Part shown: positions 18,382-27,514 of the stretch, piece after piece
Layout: each line of letters opens with the position of its first letter
How positions within the stretch are numbered: the first letter of the stretch is position 1
NCBI GenBank assembly: GCA_024226555.1
Contig: JAAELO010000297.1
Span: 1-64,000, forward strand
DNA from: Desulfobacterales bacterium
GTDB taxonomy: Bacteria; Desulfobacterota; Desulfobacteria; Desulfobacterales; JAAELO01
Direction: 5' to 3'
Length of the DNA: 64,000 nt
Program-made: the position numbers and the translations under genes
The notes under the pieces: generated by a model
Seen by the model: only the letters and a program-made list of their open reading frames with translations
Database searches by the model: none
Told to the model about the DNA's origin: nothing

Positions 18382-18912
18382 TTAAAAGGTAATTCTTGAA
18401 ACTATCTCTTTAGCTATATTCTCTACGGAAATATTACTATTATTAAATGAGATAGTATTTTTATGATTTATAGCTGTGTAGCATCTGGTTTCCAATAAAT
18501 CAGAAAGAACTTCGATTTCTGAGACTTTATTTGTCTTAATCCTTGTTTCATCCTGAACTCTCTCAAACAGGATATCCTCATCGCAGGATATATGAACAGG
18601 TCTTAAATCAACGCAATTCTTATCACAAAATACTAAAAGTTTTTCAAGGTATGAATTGTCGTGGGGATATGAATAACAATAAGTCATAACTAAATATGTA
18701 CAATTCAGATCAAGAGCCTTATTAATTGCCATTAACCTCAATTCTGTATTGAAGTCAAAAAAATCTTCATCACCAAAATTATCGTAGATAGATAACGACA
18801 AATCAACTATTAAATGATTATGTAATATTTTAGCCGGTATTATACTGGATAGTGATTTAGCTGTTGTATATTTACCCACTGCCGGAGGGCCATGTAACAG
18901 AATTAGCTTCAT
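18382..18912 (-). CDS. P-loop kinase-like protein
   Basis: A 176-aa cytoplasmic protein with Walker A GPPAVGKYT (8-16) at the N-terminus and a compact nucleotide-kinase-like fold; the segment DEDILFERVQDETR near 112-125 looks like a lid. It resembles the shikimate kinase/AAA_33 group of small kinases. Substrate unknown. First gene of the cluster with the sulfotransferase-like gene and priA. Confidence 0.6.
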   Translation of the reverse strand: MKLILLHGPPAVGKYTTAKSLSSIIPAKILHNHLIVDLSLSIYDNFGDEDFFDFNTELRLMAINKALDLNCTYLVMTYCYSYPHDNSYLEKLLVFCDKNCVDLRPVHISCDEDILFERVQDETRIKTNKVSEIEVLSDLLETRCYTAINHKNTISFNNSNISVENIAKEIVSRITF

Positions 18913-18924
18913 ACTTAAACTTTA

Positions 18925-19056
18925 GAGAACCTCAAATAATTGCTCTTTTGGCGAAATACTACGTTATTTCCAAAAAAGAATTGTATTAAAATCGGCTCAT
19001 TATTTTTTATCATGCCTTGTATTTCATCCAAAATTTCTAAATATTAGAGGGTTCCC
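18925..19056. repeat. Palindromic intergenic repeat, copy E
   Basis: It runs from AGAGAACCTCAAATAATTGCTC to ATATTAGAGGGTTCCC; the inner parts GGCGAAATACTACGTTATTTCC and TTGTATTTCATCC match the other copies. It lies just upstream of the kinase-like gene. Confidence 0.7.
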
Positions 19057-19114
19057 TTTATAAAATAAAAAGTATTTATCACCATATAATTAAAAGATAA
19101 AGATATAAGATTAT

Positions 19115-19131
19115 GGGGATCTCTAATTCCC
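19115..19131. repeat. Collapsed repeat ends, copy E2
   Basis: GGGGATCTCTAATTCCC looks like the two family ends joined with the middle deleted. The following nine bases TATATTTGA run to the stop codon at 19141, exactly as after copy C. Confidence 0.5.
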
Positions 19132-19140
19132 TATATTTGA

Positions 19141-19908
19141 TTAATCAATAAGGTATCCTTCCCAGTTATACCACACTCTTTTTTTCTTATTTCTAAATTG
19201 CCCAAACATTTTTTTACCATCCCTTGAAAATTCGAAAACAAACTGCCCCAGATCCAAAGGAGGCCTGTAACTCGGTTCCATCACCCAGTTGCCCCACATT
19301 TTATATCCCTTTATATATCCTTCTAATCTTCCATTATTTTTCTTAAAAAAACCTCTTACTCTATGTTTTGTCTGAATCAGTTCCAAAGTTCCCCAGGTTG
19401 TGTCATACAATCCTGTGACATCACCCCTTAAATAATTTCTCATCAGATCTTTACGGGTTAAACTAAATCCATATGAAAACTCAGTTTCACGTCTGGTATT
19501 TGTATCTCTAAAAAAAATTATTGCTGTGTAATTTCCTGTTCTAAAACCATCATCAATATGAATATTTGTATTGGAATTTGCATATTCTTTAAGATATTTA
19601 TTATCATAACTGCTATCGGGTTCCGCTGCGGTTTTCAAAATCCAACCTGTTCTGATAACAAGTTTCATATTCCTTCTTACTTCAAGCTTTATTTCATAGG
19701 GAGCTCCTGTTGCATTTTTAAACAGAATATTTCCGATTTTAAAGTAAAAATGTACTGTTTCTCCATGTAATACAACACTTGATCTCTTTTTAGCATTCAT
19801 AGCATTGTCGCTATTTGTTAAAAAAGAACCCATTTTTTTCAGGCCCTTTGCATAGGACAGATCACTTACTAAAATAAAAAATAACATAAATATATATCTG
19901 AATCTCAT
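19141..19908 (-). CDS. Exported hypothetical protein (255 aa)
   Basis: Signal peptide about 1-20 (LSYA). The first half (25-150) is beta-rich with an amphipathic strand pattern (VHFYFKIGNILFKN). The second half (about 160-255) repeats GLYDTTWGTLELIQ, VRGFF..GRLEGYIKG and FVFEFSRDGKKMFGQF, a lipocalin-like W/G-rich sheet pattern seen in several uncharacterised exported proteins. No catalytic motif. Predicted periplasmic or surface. Flanked on both sides by palindromic repeats. Confidence 0.6.
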   Translation of the reverse strand: MRFRYIFMLFFILVSDLSYAKGLKKMGSFLTNSDNAMNAKKRSSVVLHGETVHFYFKIGNILFKNATGAPYEIKLEVRRNMKLVIRTGWILKTAAEPDSSYDNKYLKEYANSNTNIHIDDGFRTGNYTAIIFFRDTNTRRETEFSYGFSLTRKDLMRNYLRGDVTGLYDTTWGTLELIQTKHRVRGFFKKNNGRLEGYIKGYKMWGNWVMEPSYRPPLDLGQFVFEFSRDGKKMFGQFRNKKKRVWYNWEGYLID

Positions 19909-20015
19909 CTTTAAACCTTATAAATTAATATGAATATAAAAACATAAACCAGATTTACTTTCGACAAAATAAATAAACATCTTTAATTTTTTCCATTTTT
20001 TTAAAAATGTCTTTA

Positions 20016-20144
20016 GGGAACCTCTAATAATTAGAATTTTGGATGAAATACGAGGCATTTCCAAAAATAACGAGCCGATTTTATTACAGTTTTTTTTGGA
20101 AATAACAAAATATTTCGCCAAAAGAACAGTTATTAGAGATTTCC
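20016..20144. repeat. Palindromic intergenic repeat, copy F (full length)
   Basis: 129 bp, nearly identical to copy A including the central run AACGAGCCGATTTTATTACAG. The few differences (GGATGAAATACGAGG against GGATAAAATACAAGG) are substitutions. It lies upstream of the exported hypothetical gene. Confidence 0.8.
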
Positions 20145-20442
20145 AAATTTTAATTTTACATATTATTACTTCATTTTAGTTCTTATTTTAAAAGCCTTAA
20201 AATACATATCTTTGATATGTTGTTGTTAAGTTAATTGTTTTACGTAATCCCCTGAACAATTCGTACTAAGAAAAATTTAATTAGCTAAGATAATAGATTT
20301 ATCAAGTTTTATGTTTTAGTTCTTGACCAAATCAGCTATAGTATTTAGTGTATTGTAGTAAAGATGAAAAGTTAAATTAACTATTTTTTCGATGCTTATT
20401 TTGAGCCTTATTATTAAAATTACATGCTGAGGAAGATTAAAC
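20145..20442. other. Upstream region of the CheY-like gene
   Basis: About 300 bp of AT-rich DNA with no ORF. TTGACC at 20323-20328 is a plausible -35 but I find no good -10 at 16-18 nt. Nothing else recognised. Confidence 0.4.
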
Positions 20443-20826
20443 ATGAATACCGATGTCTCTGTGTTGGTTATAGATGATGCCCGTTCTATGAGACGAACAA
20501 TCAGGAATATTTTAAAAGATTTTGGTTTTAAAAAAATTGTTGAGGCTGAAGATGGAAAAGAAGGCTTAAAAATACTTGAGCAAAGTATATCAACAGGAAA
20601 ATTCGGCTTAATTCTGTGCGACTGGAATATGCCTAATACATCTGGTGTTGAGGTACTTCAAAGTATTAAAGCAAATGGTGAATTAAAAGATATACCCTTC
20701 ATAATGGTAACTGCAGAAGGACGTAAAGAGTTTATTTTAGATGCCATTAAAGAAGGAGCTGATAGTTTTATAGTAAAACCTTTCACACCAGATATTCTGA
20801 GTGAAAAAATAAGCGGTGTACTCTAA
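20443..20826 (+). CDS. CheY-like single-domain response regulator
   Basis: A 127-aa receiver domain without an output domain. The acidic pocket D11/D12, the phosphoacceptor D60 (LCDWNMP), T90 and K112 are all present. AGGAAG precedes the ATG. It is monocistronic with its own terminator. The similarity to CheY (WNMPNTSG, MVTAEG) suggests a chemotaxis role, but no other chemotaxis genes are nearby, so its partner kinase is unknown. Confidence 0.9.
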   Translation: MNTDVSVLVIDDARSMRRTIRNILKDFGFKKIVEAEDGKEGLKILEQSISTGKFGLILCDWNMPNTSGVEVLQSIKANGELKDIPFIMVTAEGRKEFILDAIKEGADSFIVKPFTPDILSEKISGVL

Positions 20827-20842
20827 GAAAAATCAAATATAA

Positions 20843-20864
20843 AAAAGGGACTTATGTCCCTTTT
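20843..20864 (+). terminator. Terminator of the CheY-like gene
   Basis: AAAAGGGAC (20843-20851) pairs with GTCCCTTTT (20856-20864), 17 nt after the stop. Confidence 0.8.
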
Positions 20865-20990
20865 CAAGTTTAAATAATTTTTATCCTCTCTATTGCGCAA
20901 GCCTGCATATTCTGCTATTAAATTATTGCTCAAATAAAAAAGTCTTTAATTAAAATATAATGATTTTGAAACCTAAGGAGAATGACTAAC

Positions 20991-21467
20991 ATGAAAGGTC
21001 TAATCACTTCAACAATGGTAGTTTTACTAACCCTTTTTCTTAACTTTAACGCATTTGCAGAAACGAATACACCAAAAGGTGTAGCCCTTGAATTTGCAGA
21101 AGCATACTATGATCTTGATAAATCTTTTGAAAATTATCTTTCTGAAGAGTGTAAAGTTGATGAAGATGAAAATAAAATTGTAGATATTTTCTTTAATAAA
21201 ATGGACAAAAAAAGTAAAGATATGGGTTACAAACGAAGTTTTCTTAAGTCATCTCTATTTGATATGAAAGCAGAGATTCTTCAAGAGAGTGATTCTTCTG
21301 CAATGGTAAATATAATAGGAAAAAGAAGCAGATCAATAAACCCTCTTTATTCAATAGTTGGAAGATTGTTCTCTCTTGTGGAAACATATGATGTAAATGA
21401 AGTTGTAAATCTTGTTAAAGTTGAAGGTAAATGGAAAGTAAAAGACCTTTCGATTGAAATAATGTAG
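20991..21467 (+). CDS. Exported hypothetical protein (158 aa), NTF2-like pattern
   Basis: Signal peptide about 1-23 (FNAFA). The mature part (PKGVALEFAEAYYDLD, then strands and the closing VKVEGKWKVKDLSIEI) has the order of a cystatin/NTF2-like periplasmic domain; I cannot name the family. The ATG at 20991 is chosen because AAGGAG lies 10 nt upstream; the ATG at 20982 is too close to it. Followed by a terminator. Confidence 0.6.
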   Translation: MKGLITSTMVVLLTLFLNFNAFAETNTPKGVALEFAEAYYDLDKSFENYLSEECKVDEDENKIVDIFFNKMDKKSKDMGYKRSFLKSSLFDMKAEILQESDSSAMVNIIGKRSRSINPLYSIVGRLFSLVETYDVNEVVNLVKVEGKWKVKDLSIEIM

Positions 21468-21491
21468 GTTTTCACAAAATATAAAATTAAG

Positions 21492-21518
21492 AAGCTGATA
21501 ATTATCTTTTATCAGCTT
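21492..21518. terminator. Terminator between convergent genes
   Basis: AAGCTGATAA (21492-21501) pairs with TTATCAGCTT (21509-21518), followed by a T-run on the plus strand. Confidence 0.8.
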
Positions 21519-21548
21519 TTTTTATTCTTATCAGTACGACATAACTAA

Positions 21549-21572
21549 GGGTTCCCTTGTTATTAGAGTCCC
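21549..21572. repeat. Repeat end fused to the letB stop codon, copy H
   Basis: GGGTTCCC and TTATTAGAGTCCC lie together here. On the minus strand the letB reading frame ends inside the repeat-like sequence GACTCTAATAACAAGGGAACC, so the tandem stop codons TAATAA are supplied by it. Confidence 0.5.
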
Positions 21573-24544
21573 GTAAGCTTAAAAACATCCCCATTTTTTG
21601 AATCTGAAGCAGTATTCTTCTTTTCTGTTGTAAAAGATATTCCACCTTTCAGTATAGCTTTTAGAGAATCTGTTTTAAGTTTAAACCCACTTACAAGCCC
21701 GTAACTTGCATCTATACCACTAACAGAGACAAAAACTGAATTACTCCGTACAAGGTGAGAAAATTTTTCCTGAACGTAGATACCAATTTCAACTTCGTCA
21801 CCAATATCAGAAAGTTTTATCCATTCAACCGCTCCTGTCGGTATCTGCCTGTAATATACCGGAGATCCAACCTCAAGTGAGCTTCTTGTGGGTGCCGTTA
21901 ACACAATATGAAGTCCGGGAGCATTTCTATAAACAGATGCAGGTTCGGAAAGAGCTGTAAATTCTGTTAATAAAGGACCATTACCAGGGAGCATCATTAT
22001 CTTTGAACCAAATAATATGGAGTCCGTATTTTTTACCCCATCAAATGAAACAATAAGATTTTCAGACCAGAAAACGGCTCCTTTAGTTAAGTATCCACTA
22101 AATTTACTTTTAATAAGTATATTTGCCTGTGGTTTTCCATTTCTATACTCTATATTCTCCACATACCCGATCTTTTGATCCCTTGACATAACAGGAGCTA
22201 ATTTTTTAAGACTATGACCATGTTTTAATTTAACAGTTGCTCTCTTGTAGTCCGGTTTTTCTGCTGACAACCTGTTTTTATAAAGCCTGTCAGATCCTTT
22301 GGAACTTAGAAAATTTTCATAATTTAAAGAACCCTTTATATAGTTTATAACAGGTTCAATTTTTGCACTAAAGCCTGCACCATTTGTTTGTACATGAACT
22401 TCTGAATTCATCCAAAACCTTGTTGAATTAGTTATTGTTTTAGTATAATCAGAATCAATTAAAACATTAATATATGACATCTTTTTTTTCTGGTCATAAC
22501 CTACTTTTGAGGTTTCTCCTGATCTCATTCCTTTATAGAATATGGGAATTCCTTCATCAGGAGGTTTTATTTCAGAGAAATAGAGTTTTATTATTTTTCC
22601 CACAGATGCTATTTTTTCAGCTTTTTTTGCTGATTTTTTGTCACTATACAAAATGTAACTTCCATTATCAGTGAGATTTGTTTTGCTATAATCAAATGCC
22701 ACCCCACCTTTGATAAGTTCTTTTATACCCGGAGTCATAATACTTAATCCATCTGTTCCTATATTTACAGAAGCAGTACCAAGTTTCCAAAAATATGCAT
22801 TATCTTTTATTAAATATCTGTATTCCTTCTCAATTGTGGCAATAATTCTAATAATACCTGATTTTTTGTTTAGAGAGTGGGTTCCAAGCTCACCTATTTT
22901 TATTCCCCGATACATAACAGGTGCGCCATTATAAATGCCAGAGGCATCATCTGTTATCATAGTTATTTTTTTAATACCTCTGGTAGCTATAAAAGCCTGT
23001 TTTGCTGAGCCTTTATTACTATATAATTTTAGCTCTTTATTTTTTTTTAGAAGAGTTCCTTTATTTTTACTAAAAAAACCTGCTGTTACCCCACCTTCCA
23101 GAATACTGCTTATTTTTGCAGTCTTAACATTTAATCCTTTCTCATCAAATTTTATATCTACACTTTCAGACTCCCACAAAAAAAGTTCACTTGATGCAAG
23201 ATTTCTATATTTAGGGTATATAATTGCAAAAAATTTCAAACCATCTCCCTGAAGTTTATGGTTTTTTATCACTCCTACTTTTACTCCTTTATAGTAAATT
23301 CCAGAACCTCTACCCAAAGATCCTTTTTCCTTAGCATTTATAGTTATATTTGCTGAACCTTTAGGAGTTTGTATTGGCGAATCTTCAGATAGATAAAATT
23401 CAGAAACCATCTTTCCTTCACCAGCTTCTAAACTAATAAAAACACCAGTTACCAGAGATGATAGATTTTTAACTTCACTTGCTGACACAACCGGCCTGCC
23501 TATAAAAAACCTACTTCTCTCTTTTACCAGATACTCATATTTAGTATTCATACGCAGGGTTGTTAATATTTCTGTTTTGTCAGTGCTTAACTTAAGATCT
23601 GTAACAAGTCCAACCTGTAACCCCTTAAACATAACAGGAGTTCTTGAAGGCCTCACTCCATAACTCTCAGGCATATGGATCAATATTTTCCTGGGTGAAA
23701 GCAGTGTCTCCATGTAGTTTGCATGTAGTATAAATTCTTCCTTTACCTTATTCTCCTGCTTGTTCTTTGAGCTATTAAAGGCTATTCCGCCTTGAAAGAT
23801 TGAATTAAGTGAATCCAGCTGGAAATGAAATCCTGCTGAATCATATTTAAGATCAAACTTGCTGACATTCCAGAATTTAGTCTTTGAATTGAAATGCTTT
23901 TTATATTTTTTAAGAATACCGGTAACTATTCTATACAGTTTTGCTTTTTCATCATACTTGACAGACATTACCTGCCCTGCATCTATTCCATTGTGATAAA
24001 CCCTCATCCCACTATATAAGGAAGGGTCTTTTTCTGAAATGAGATTAACTGGAAATGCATTATTTAAAAACATATCTACAGGTGGTTCGGAAAGACCTAT
24101 AAATCGGTCCTGTTCTTTAAGATTCATAAGTTCTTTTTTATCATAGGATGGAGGTCGCATCTCAATGTATGTACCTGAGATAATTGTTTCGAGTCCGGTA
24201 ATCTGGTTTAGCCCAAGTCTTGGTTTTACAATCCAGAATTTCACCCCTTCAGTGGCAACCCGCTCTGCTTCTTTTTTCAGTCTTATGATTACATCAATCT
24301 TATCTAAGGAATCAGTTATATCAAAACGGACAACTTTACCAATTGTAAGTCCCCTGTATTTAAGAAGTGTTTTTCCCTCTATAATATTTGATCCTGAATC
24401 AAACTGTATCGTAATCTCTTTACCAGAATCTATAAACCCACTATATACAATCCATAAAGTTATAATTAATGCTAATATTGGAGTAATCCATACCGGAGAA
24501 AATTTTCTTTTTTTTATTTTCAGTGCATCAGGAATAATCTTCAT
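21563..24544 (-). CDS. letB: LetB/YebT-like MCE-domain lipid-transport tunnel protein
   Basis: A 993-aa periplasmic protein with one N-terminal membrane anchor (about 17-35). I count eight MCE domains of about 115 aa, starting near residues 43, 160, 275, 395, 515, 635, 760 and 880, each with the pattern YRGLxIGKV or a variant (FKGLQVGLV, YKGVKVGVI, YRGIKIGEL). E. coli LetB has seven in 877 aa. Such proteins stack as hexameric rings to form a tunnel carrying lipids across the periplasm. It lies 9 nt after the second LetA-like gene and so forms a letAB operon. The last codons merge with repeat copy H. Confidence 0.88.
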   Translation of the reverse strand: MKIIPDALKIKKRKFSPVWITPILALIITLWIVYSGFIDSGKEITIQFDSGSNIIEGKTLLKYRGLTIGKVVRFDITDSLDKIDVIIRLKKEAERVATEGVKFWIVKPRLGLNQITGLETIISGTYIEMRPPSYDKKELMNLKEQDRFIGLSEPPVDMFLNNAFPVNLISEKDPSLYSGMRVYHNGIDAGQVMSVKYDEKAKLYRIVTGILKKYKKHFNSKTKFWNVSKFDLKYDSAGFHFQLDSLNSIFQGGIAFNSSKNKQENKVKEEFILHANYMETLLSPRKILIHMPESYGVRPSRTPVMFKGLQVGLVTDLKLSTDKTEILTTLRMNTKYEYLVKERSRFFIGRPVVSASEVKNLSSLVTGVFISLEAGEGKMVSEFYLSEDSPIQTPKGSANITINAKEKGSLGRGSGIYYKGVKVGVIKNHKLQGDGLKFFAIIYPKYRNLASSELFLWESESVDIKFDEKGLNVKTAKISSILEGGVTAGFFSKNKGTLLKKNKELKLYSNKGSAKQAFIATRGIKKITMITDDASGIYNGAPVMYRGIKIGELGTHSLNKKSGIIRIIATIEKEYRYLIKDNAYFWKLGTASVNIGTDGLSIMTPGIKELIKGGVAFDYSKTNLTDNGSYILYSDKKSAKKAEKIASVGKIIKLYFSEIKPPDEGIPIFYKGMRSGETSKVGYDQKKKMSYINVLIDSDYTKTITNSTRFWMNSEVHVQTNGAGFSAKIEPVINYIKGSLNYENFLSSKGSDRLYKNRLSAEKPDYKRATVKLKHGHSLKKLAPVMSRDQKIGYVENIEYRNGKPQANILIKSKFSGYLTKGAVFWSENLIVSFDGVKNTDSILFGSKIMMLPGNGPLLTEFTALSEPASVYRNAPGLHIVLTAPTRSSLEVGSPVYYRQIPTGAVEWIKLSDIGDEVEIGIYVQEKFSHLVRSNSVFVSVSGIDASYGLVSGFKLKTDSLKAILKGGISFTTEKKNTASDSKNGDVFKLTGL

Positions 24545-24553
24545 AAATCTTCC

Positions 24554-25186
24554 CTATCCTTCATCCCATATCAACCGGGTATCAAAACTGTGTGAAGCTA
24601 ACATTGTCAAAACAACAACAGAAGCAAAAAAGATCAGGCCATAACCACCTGTTGTTTTAAGTAAAAAACCAAGATTGATCAAGCCTGCCATTACAGCAAC
24701 CACATAAACATCAAGCATTGACCATTTTCCAATCAGTTCAACAAGTGAAAAGAGTTTTGTTTTTTGCTTATTATTTAATAATGATTTTCGGTTTACAGTT
24801 ATTAGCAGATACATTAGAGAACATATTTTAAATACTGGAACTACAAAACTAGCCACAAAAACAACTATACAGATAAAATACATCTCATAGTTGAATAACT
24901 CAATAACACCTCCAAGTATTGTGCTTTTAGAACTTTGTCCCATGATCTGTACATCCATTATTGGAAGAATATTTGCTGGTATGTATAAAAACAGAGAAGC
25001 TAAAGTAAGGGCCCATGTTCTGCTTAAACTGTTCTTCTTTCTCCTGATGTTATGGCTGCCACATTCAGGACAATCCGCTTCATCAGAAGCTGATATTATA
25101 AGGGTTTTACAATCTGTACACAGCAGCCCACCAAATTCAATATCATTAACCCATTTATCTTTTGAACCAGAACTGTCTACTTTCAT
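24554..25186 (-). CDS. LetA/PqiA-family protein, second half-length subunit
   Basis: A 210-aa inner-membrane protein. Four Cys of a zinc ribbon come first (CTDCKTL..CPECGS, about 23-43), then four membrane segments with the PqiA pattern ANILPIMDVQIMG and KWSMLDVYVVAVM. It corresponds to one half of a full LetA (about 430 aa). Its start overlaps the preceding gene by 32 nt, with AGCAGG upstream. Presumably pairs with the next gene to form one LetA unit working with LetB. Confidence 0.88.
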   Translation of the reverse strand: MKVDSSGSKDKWVNDIEFGGLLCTDCKTLIISASDEADCPECGSHNIRRKKNSLSRTWALTLASLFLYIPANILPIMDVQIMGQSSKSTILGGVIELFNYEMYFICIVVFVASFVVPVFKICSLMYLLITVNRKSLLNNKQKTKLFSLVELIGKWSMLDVYVVAVMAGLINLGFLLKTTGGYGLIFFASVVVLTMLASHSFDTRLIWDEG

Positions 25187-25733
25187 AATAGGAACCTGCT
25201 AAAATCATAAAAAAACATTCACATCCAAGCATGTAAAAACCTGTGCCCAGACTAATATCTGCCATACCAACAAGTTTAACAACACTCACAAGTATACCTA
25301 TAATAAAGACATCTATCATCTGCCAGTGTTTCATAGATTCAACTACTTTAGCTGTTTGATCTGATAAAGGCATTGTAAACTCTACAATAGAATCAAAGGA
25401 CAGATACGCGGTGAATGTCATGTAAATTAGTGGAAACAAAAAAGCTGTGCATATGACAATCAAGGCAGCTAAACGCAAACCATCGTCATTAAGCACTTTT
25501 GCACTTTCAAAAAGAGTAGCTGAAATTCTGTTACCTTGTATTTGAATCTCTAAAAATGGAAAAAGCATTGCCGGCAACATGAAAAGCAATGAAGTAATAC
25601 TAAACATTAATGCATAAAACATGTTTATATTTCTGCCATAAAGAACAGTTGAGCACTGTGGACACACCATTTTGTAACCATTGTCATCTTCAATACTAAG
25701 GACAACTCCACAAGCGTGACAAGCTGTTTTCAT
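25155..25733 (-). CDS. LetA/PqiA-family protein, first half-length subunit
   Basis: A 192-aa inner-membrane protein with zinc-ribbon Cys CHACG and CPQCS (5-29), then four membrane segments with LPAMLFPFLEIQIQG and KHWQMIDVFIIGIL, the same pattern as the neighbouring subunit. The two look like the halves of LetA encoded separately. Both reading frames are intact and each has its own ribosome site, so this is a split gene pair and not a frameshifted pseudogene. First gene of the letA-letA-letB operon. Confidence 0.88.
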   Translation of the reverse strand: MKTACHACGVVLSIEDDNGYKMVCPQCSTVLYGRNINMFYALMFSITSLLFMLPAMLFPFLEIQIQGNRISATLFESAKVLNDDGLRLAALIVICTAFLFPLIYMTFTAYLSFDSIVEFTMPLSDQTAKVVESMKHWQMIDVFIIGILVSVVKLVGMADISLGTGFYMLGCECFFMILAGSYYESRQFWFKR

Positions 25734-26005
25734 ATCTAAACCACCATAATATTATTTTTTATGTACATATTTGATAAGAAACTTGCTAAAGTAATATTAA
25801 TTATAAATACTATATTTAAAAAAATAAATAGAAAACCCATTTTAAAATTCAGGAAATCTAACAACTATTATTTATTTTGAAAACACAAAGTGATCTAAAT
25901 TAAACCTTTTTTGTTTATTGTTGTTCGCTCAAAACGACAGATTTTAGAAGCTGCCATATATTGTTCTAATACTTAATATTTAAAATATTGTTCCAAAATT
26001 AATAG
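25734..26005. other. Divergent intergenic region between the Let locus and the RND pump
   Basis: About 270 bp of AT-rich DNA without a credible ORF. It must hold the promoters of both operons. The pump promoter/operator is described separately. Confidence 0.4.
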
Positions 26006-26045
26006 TTGACAATTCTAACCAATAATTTTAACTAACTGGTTAGTT
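26006..26045 (+). promoter_or_regulatory. Promoter and palindromic operator of the RND pump operon
   Basis: TTGACA (26006-26011) is a perfect -35; the -10 at 17 nt (TAACTA) is poor. Overlapping it is AACTAAC-TG-GTTAGTT (26030-26045), a perfect 7-bp inverted repeat of the kind bound by TetR/AcrR repressors. No regulator gene is adjacent. Confidence 0.5.
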
Positions 26046-26092
26046 TGCTAAAATATGCTTATAAATTGATACTTTATACAGGAGTTGTTCAA

Positions 26093-27469
26093 ATGTCTGA
26101 TTCAACATCAAAATGGTCTCGCAGGAATTTATTGATAATTTTACCACTTATATTATCAATTCTGATTGTAATTGTTTTGGTAATGTTTAAAAAAGGTCCT
26201 GAGAGACTTAAACTAACTGAAATATCAAAACCAGTCAGGACTATAATAATAAAAAAAGTTGATATGGTTCCAAGAGCCATTGGGTATGGCAAAGCTGAAC
26301 CTTCCGATGTATGGAAAGCAGTTGCACAGGTTAGTGGAATAATTGTTAAGACAAATCCGATCCTTAAAAATGGTAATTTGTGTAAAAAAGGAACTTTTTT
26401 AGCTAAAATTGACCCTAAGGAATATCAACTCGCAATTGTACGGATGGAAGCTTCAATAGCTGAAGTTGAAGCAAAGCTATCCCAACTTGAAACAGAAAAG
26501 AAAAACCTTAAGCTCACACTCTCCATTGAGGGAAATTCTCTAAAGCTTAGTAAAGATGAATATAATCGTCAAAAAAAATTGTATAAAAAAAAGATAATCC
26601 CTGCATCAACATTTGAAAGTGAAACCCAAAAATATAATTCACAGCTCTTAAAAGTCCAGAATATAACAAATAGTATCAATCTTGTTCCATCAAATATAAA
26701 ACAACTTATGGCTTCTTTATCTCTGAATAAAGCTAATCTTGAAAATGCAAAACGGGATCTTGCAAACACAGTTATCAGAGCCCCTTTTGATTGCAGGATT
26801 ACAGACGTTCAACTGCAGATCTCTCAATTTGTACAAAAAGGCCAGGTAATTATAACTGCTGATGGAACTCAAACTGCTGAGATTGCAGCTCAAATTCCTA
26901 CAGAAAAGTTTTTCAGTATGATTAGCTCTATCACAAAAAACAAAAATTTCTCTGCTTTTGATCTGCCAAAATTCAGAGACAAAATTGGATTATCTGTAGT
27001 TGTCAGGTTTAAAGCTGGTCAGTACATAGCTGTCTGGAAAGGTCGTTTTTCAAGACCGGATGCTGCTCTCGATCAGAAAACAAGAACAGCGGGAATTATT
27101 GTCGCTGTTGATAATCCCTATGAAAAAATAATTCCGGGAAAAAGACCTCCACTTGTAAGAAACATGTATTGTGAGGTTGAATTATCAGGAAAACCCCAGC
27201 CAAATACTATTGTTATTCCAAGAGCCTCACTTCACGGAGATTTTGTTTATATTGTGGATAAAGATAACAGACTTATTCGCAGGAAAGTCATGAAAACGGT
27301 ATCCCAAACAGGTTTTTATGTTATCAGAGAAGGCCTTAATGAGGGAGACCAGCTAATAGTTTCTGATATTATTCCCGCAATAGAAGGAATGCTTCTTAAA
27401 CCTATTGAAGATAAAAAGATCGAACAAAACCTTGAAGCTGAAGCAACTGGTTTGACTGATATAAAATAG
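26093..27469 (+). CDS. RND efflux membrane-fusion protein (periplasmic adaptor)
   Basis: A 458-aa adaptor with one N-terminal membrane segment (about 14-33). The biotinyl-lipoyl halves flank a long alpha-helical hairpin (about 130-225). A beta-barrel and a membrane-proximal domain follow, with DNTVIRAPFDCRIT.. in the adaptor signature position. It links the RND permease to an outer-membrane channel. I start at ATG 26093, 8 nt after AGGAG; the longer frame from 26045 begins within the operator. Gene order adaptor-permease is standard. No TolC-like gene is in the window. Confidence 0.88.
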   Translation: MSDSTSKWSRRNLLIILPLILSILIVIVLVMFKKGPERLKLTEISKPVRTIIIKKVDMVPRAIGYGKAEPSDVWKAVAQVSGIIVKTNPILKNGNLCKKGTFLAKIDPKEYQLAIVRMEASIAEVEAKLSQLETEKKNLKLTLSIEGNSLKLSKDEYNRQKKLYKKKIIPASTFESETQKYNSQLLKVQNITNSINLVPSNIKQLMASLSLNKANLENAKRDLANTVIRAPFDCRITDVQLQISQFVQKGQVIITADGTQTAEIAAQIPTEKFFSMISSITKNKNFSAFDLPKFRDKIGLSVVVRFKAGQYIAVWKGRFSRPDAALDQKTRTAGIIVAVDNPYEKIIPGKRPPLVRNMYCEVELSGKPQPNTIVIPRASLHGDFVYIVDKDNRLIRRKVMKTVSQTGFYVIREGLNEGDQLIVSDIIPAIEGMLLKPIEDKKIEQNLEAEATGLTDIK

Positions 27470-27514
27470 CATAAAGTCTAAAAAATAAAGTTTAGAAAAC
27501 ATTCGGAGATAATT

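Noticed and set aside
25188-25205. GGAACCTGCTAAAATC near the second LetA start as another repeat end
   Set aside because: Only a partial match to GGGAACCTCTAATAA and it forms the ribosome site and coding end of two genes; chance similarity is likely.
24554-25733. The two LetA-like genes as one frameshifted letA
   Set aside because: Each half has its own start, ribosome site, zinc ribbon and full set of four membrane segments, and they overlap in different frames with both ends intact.
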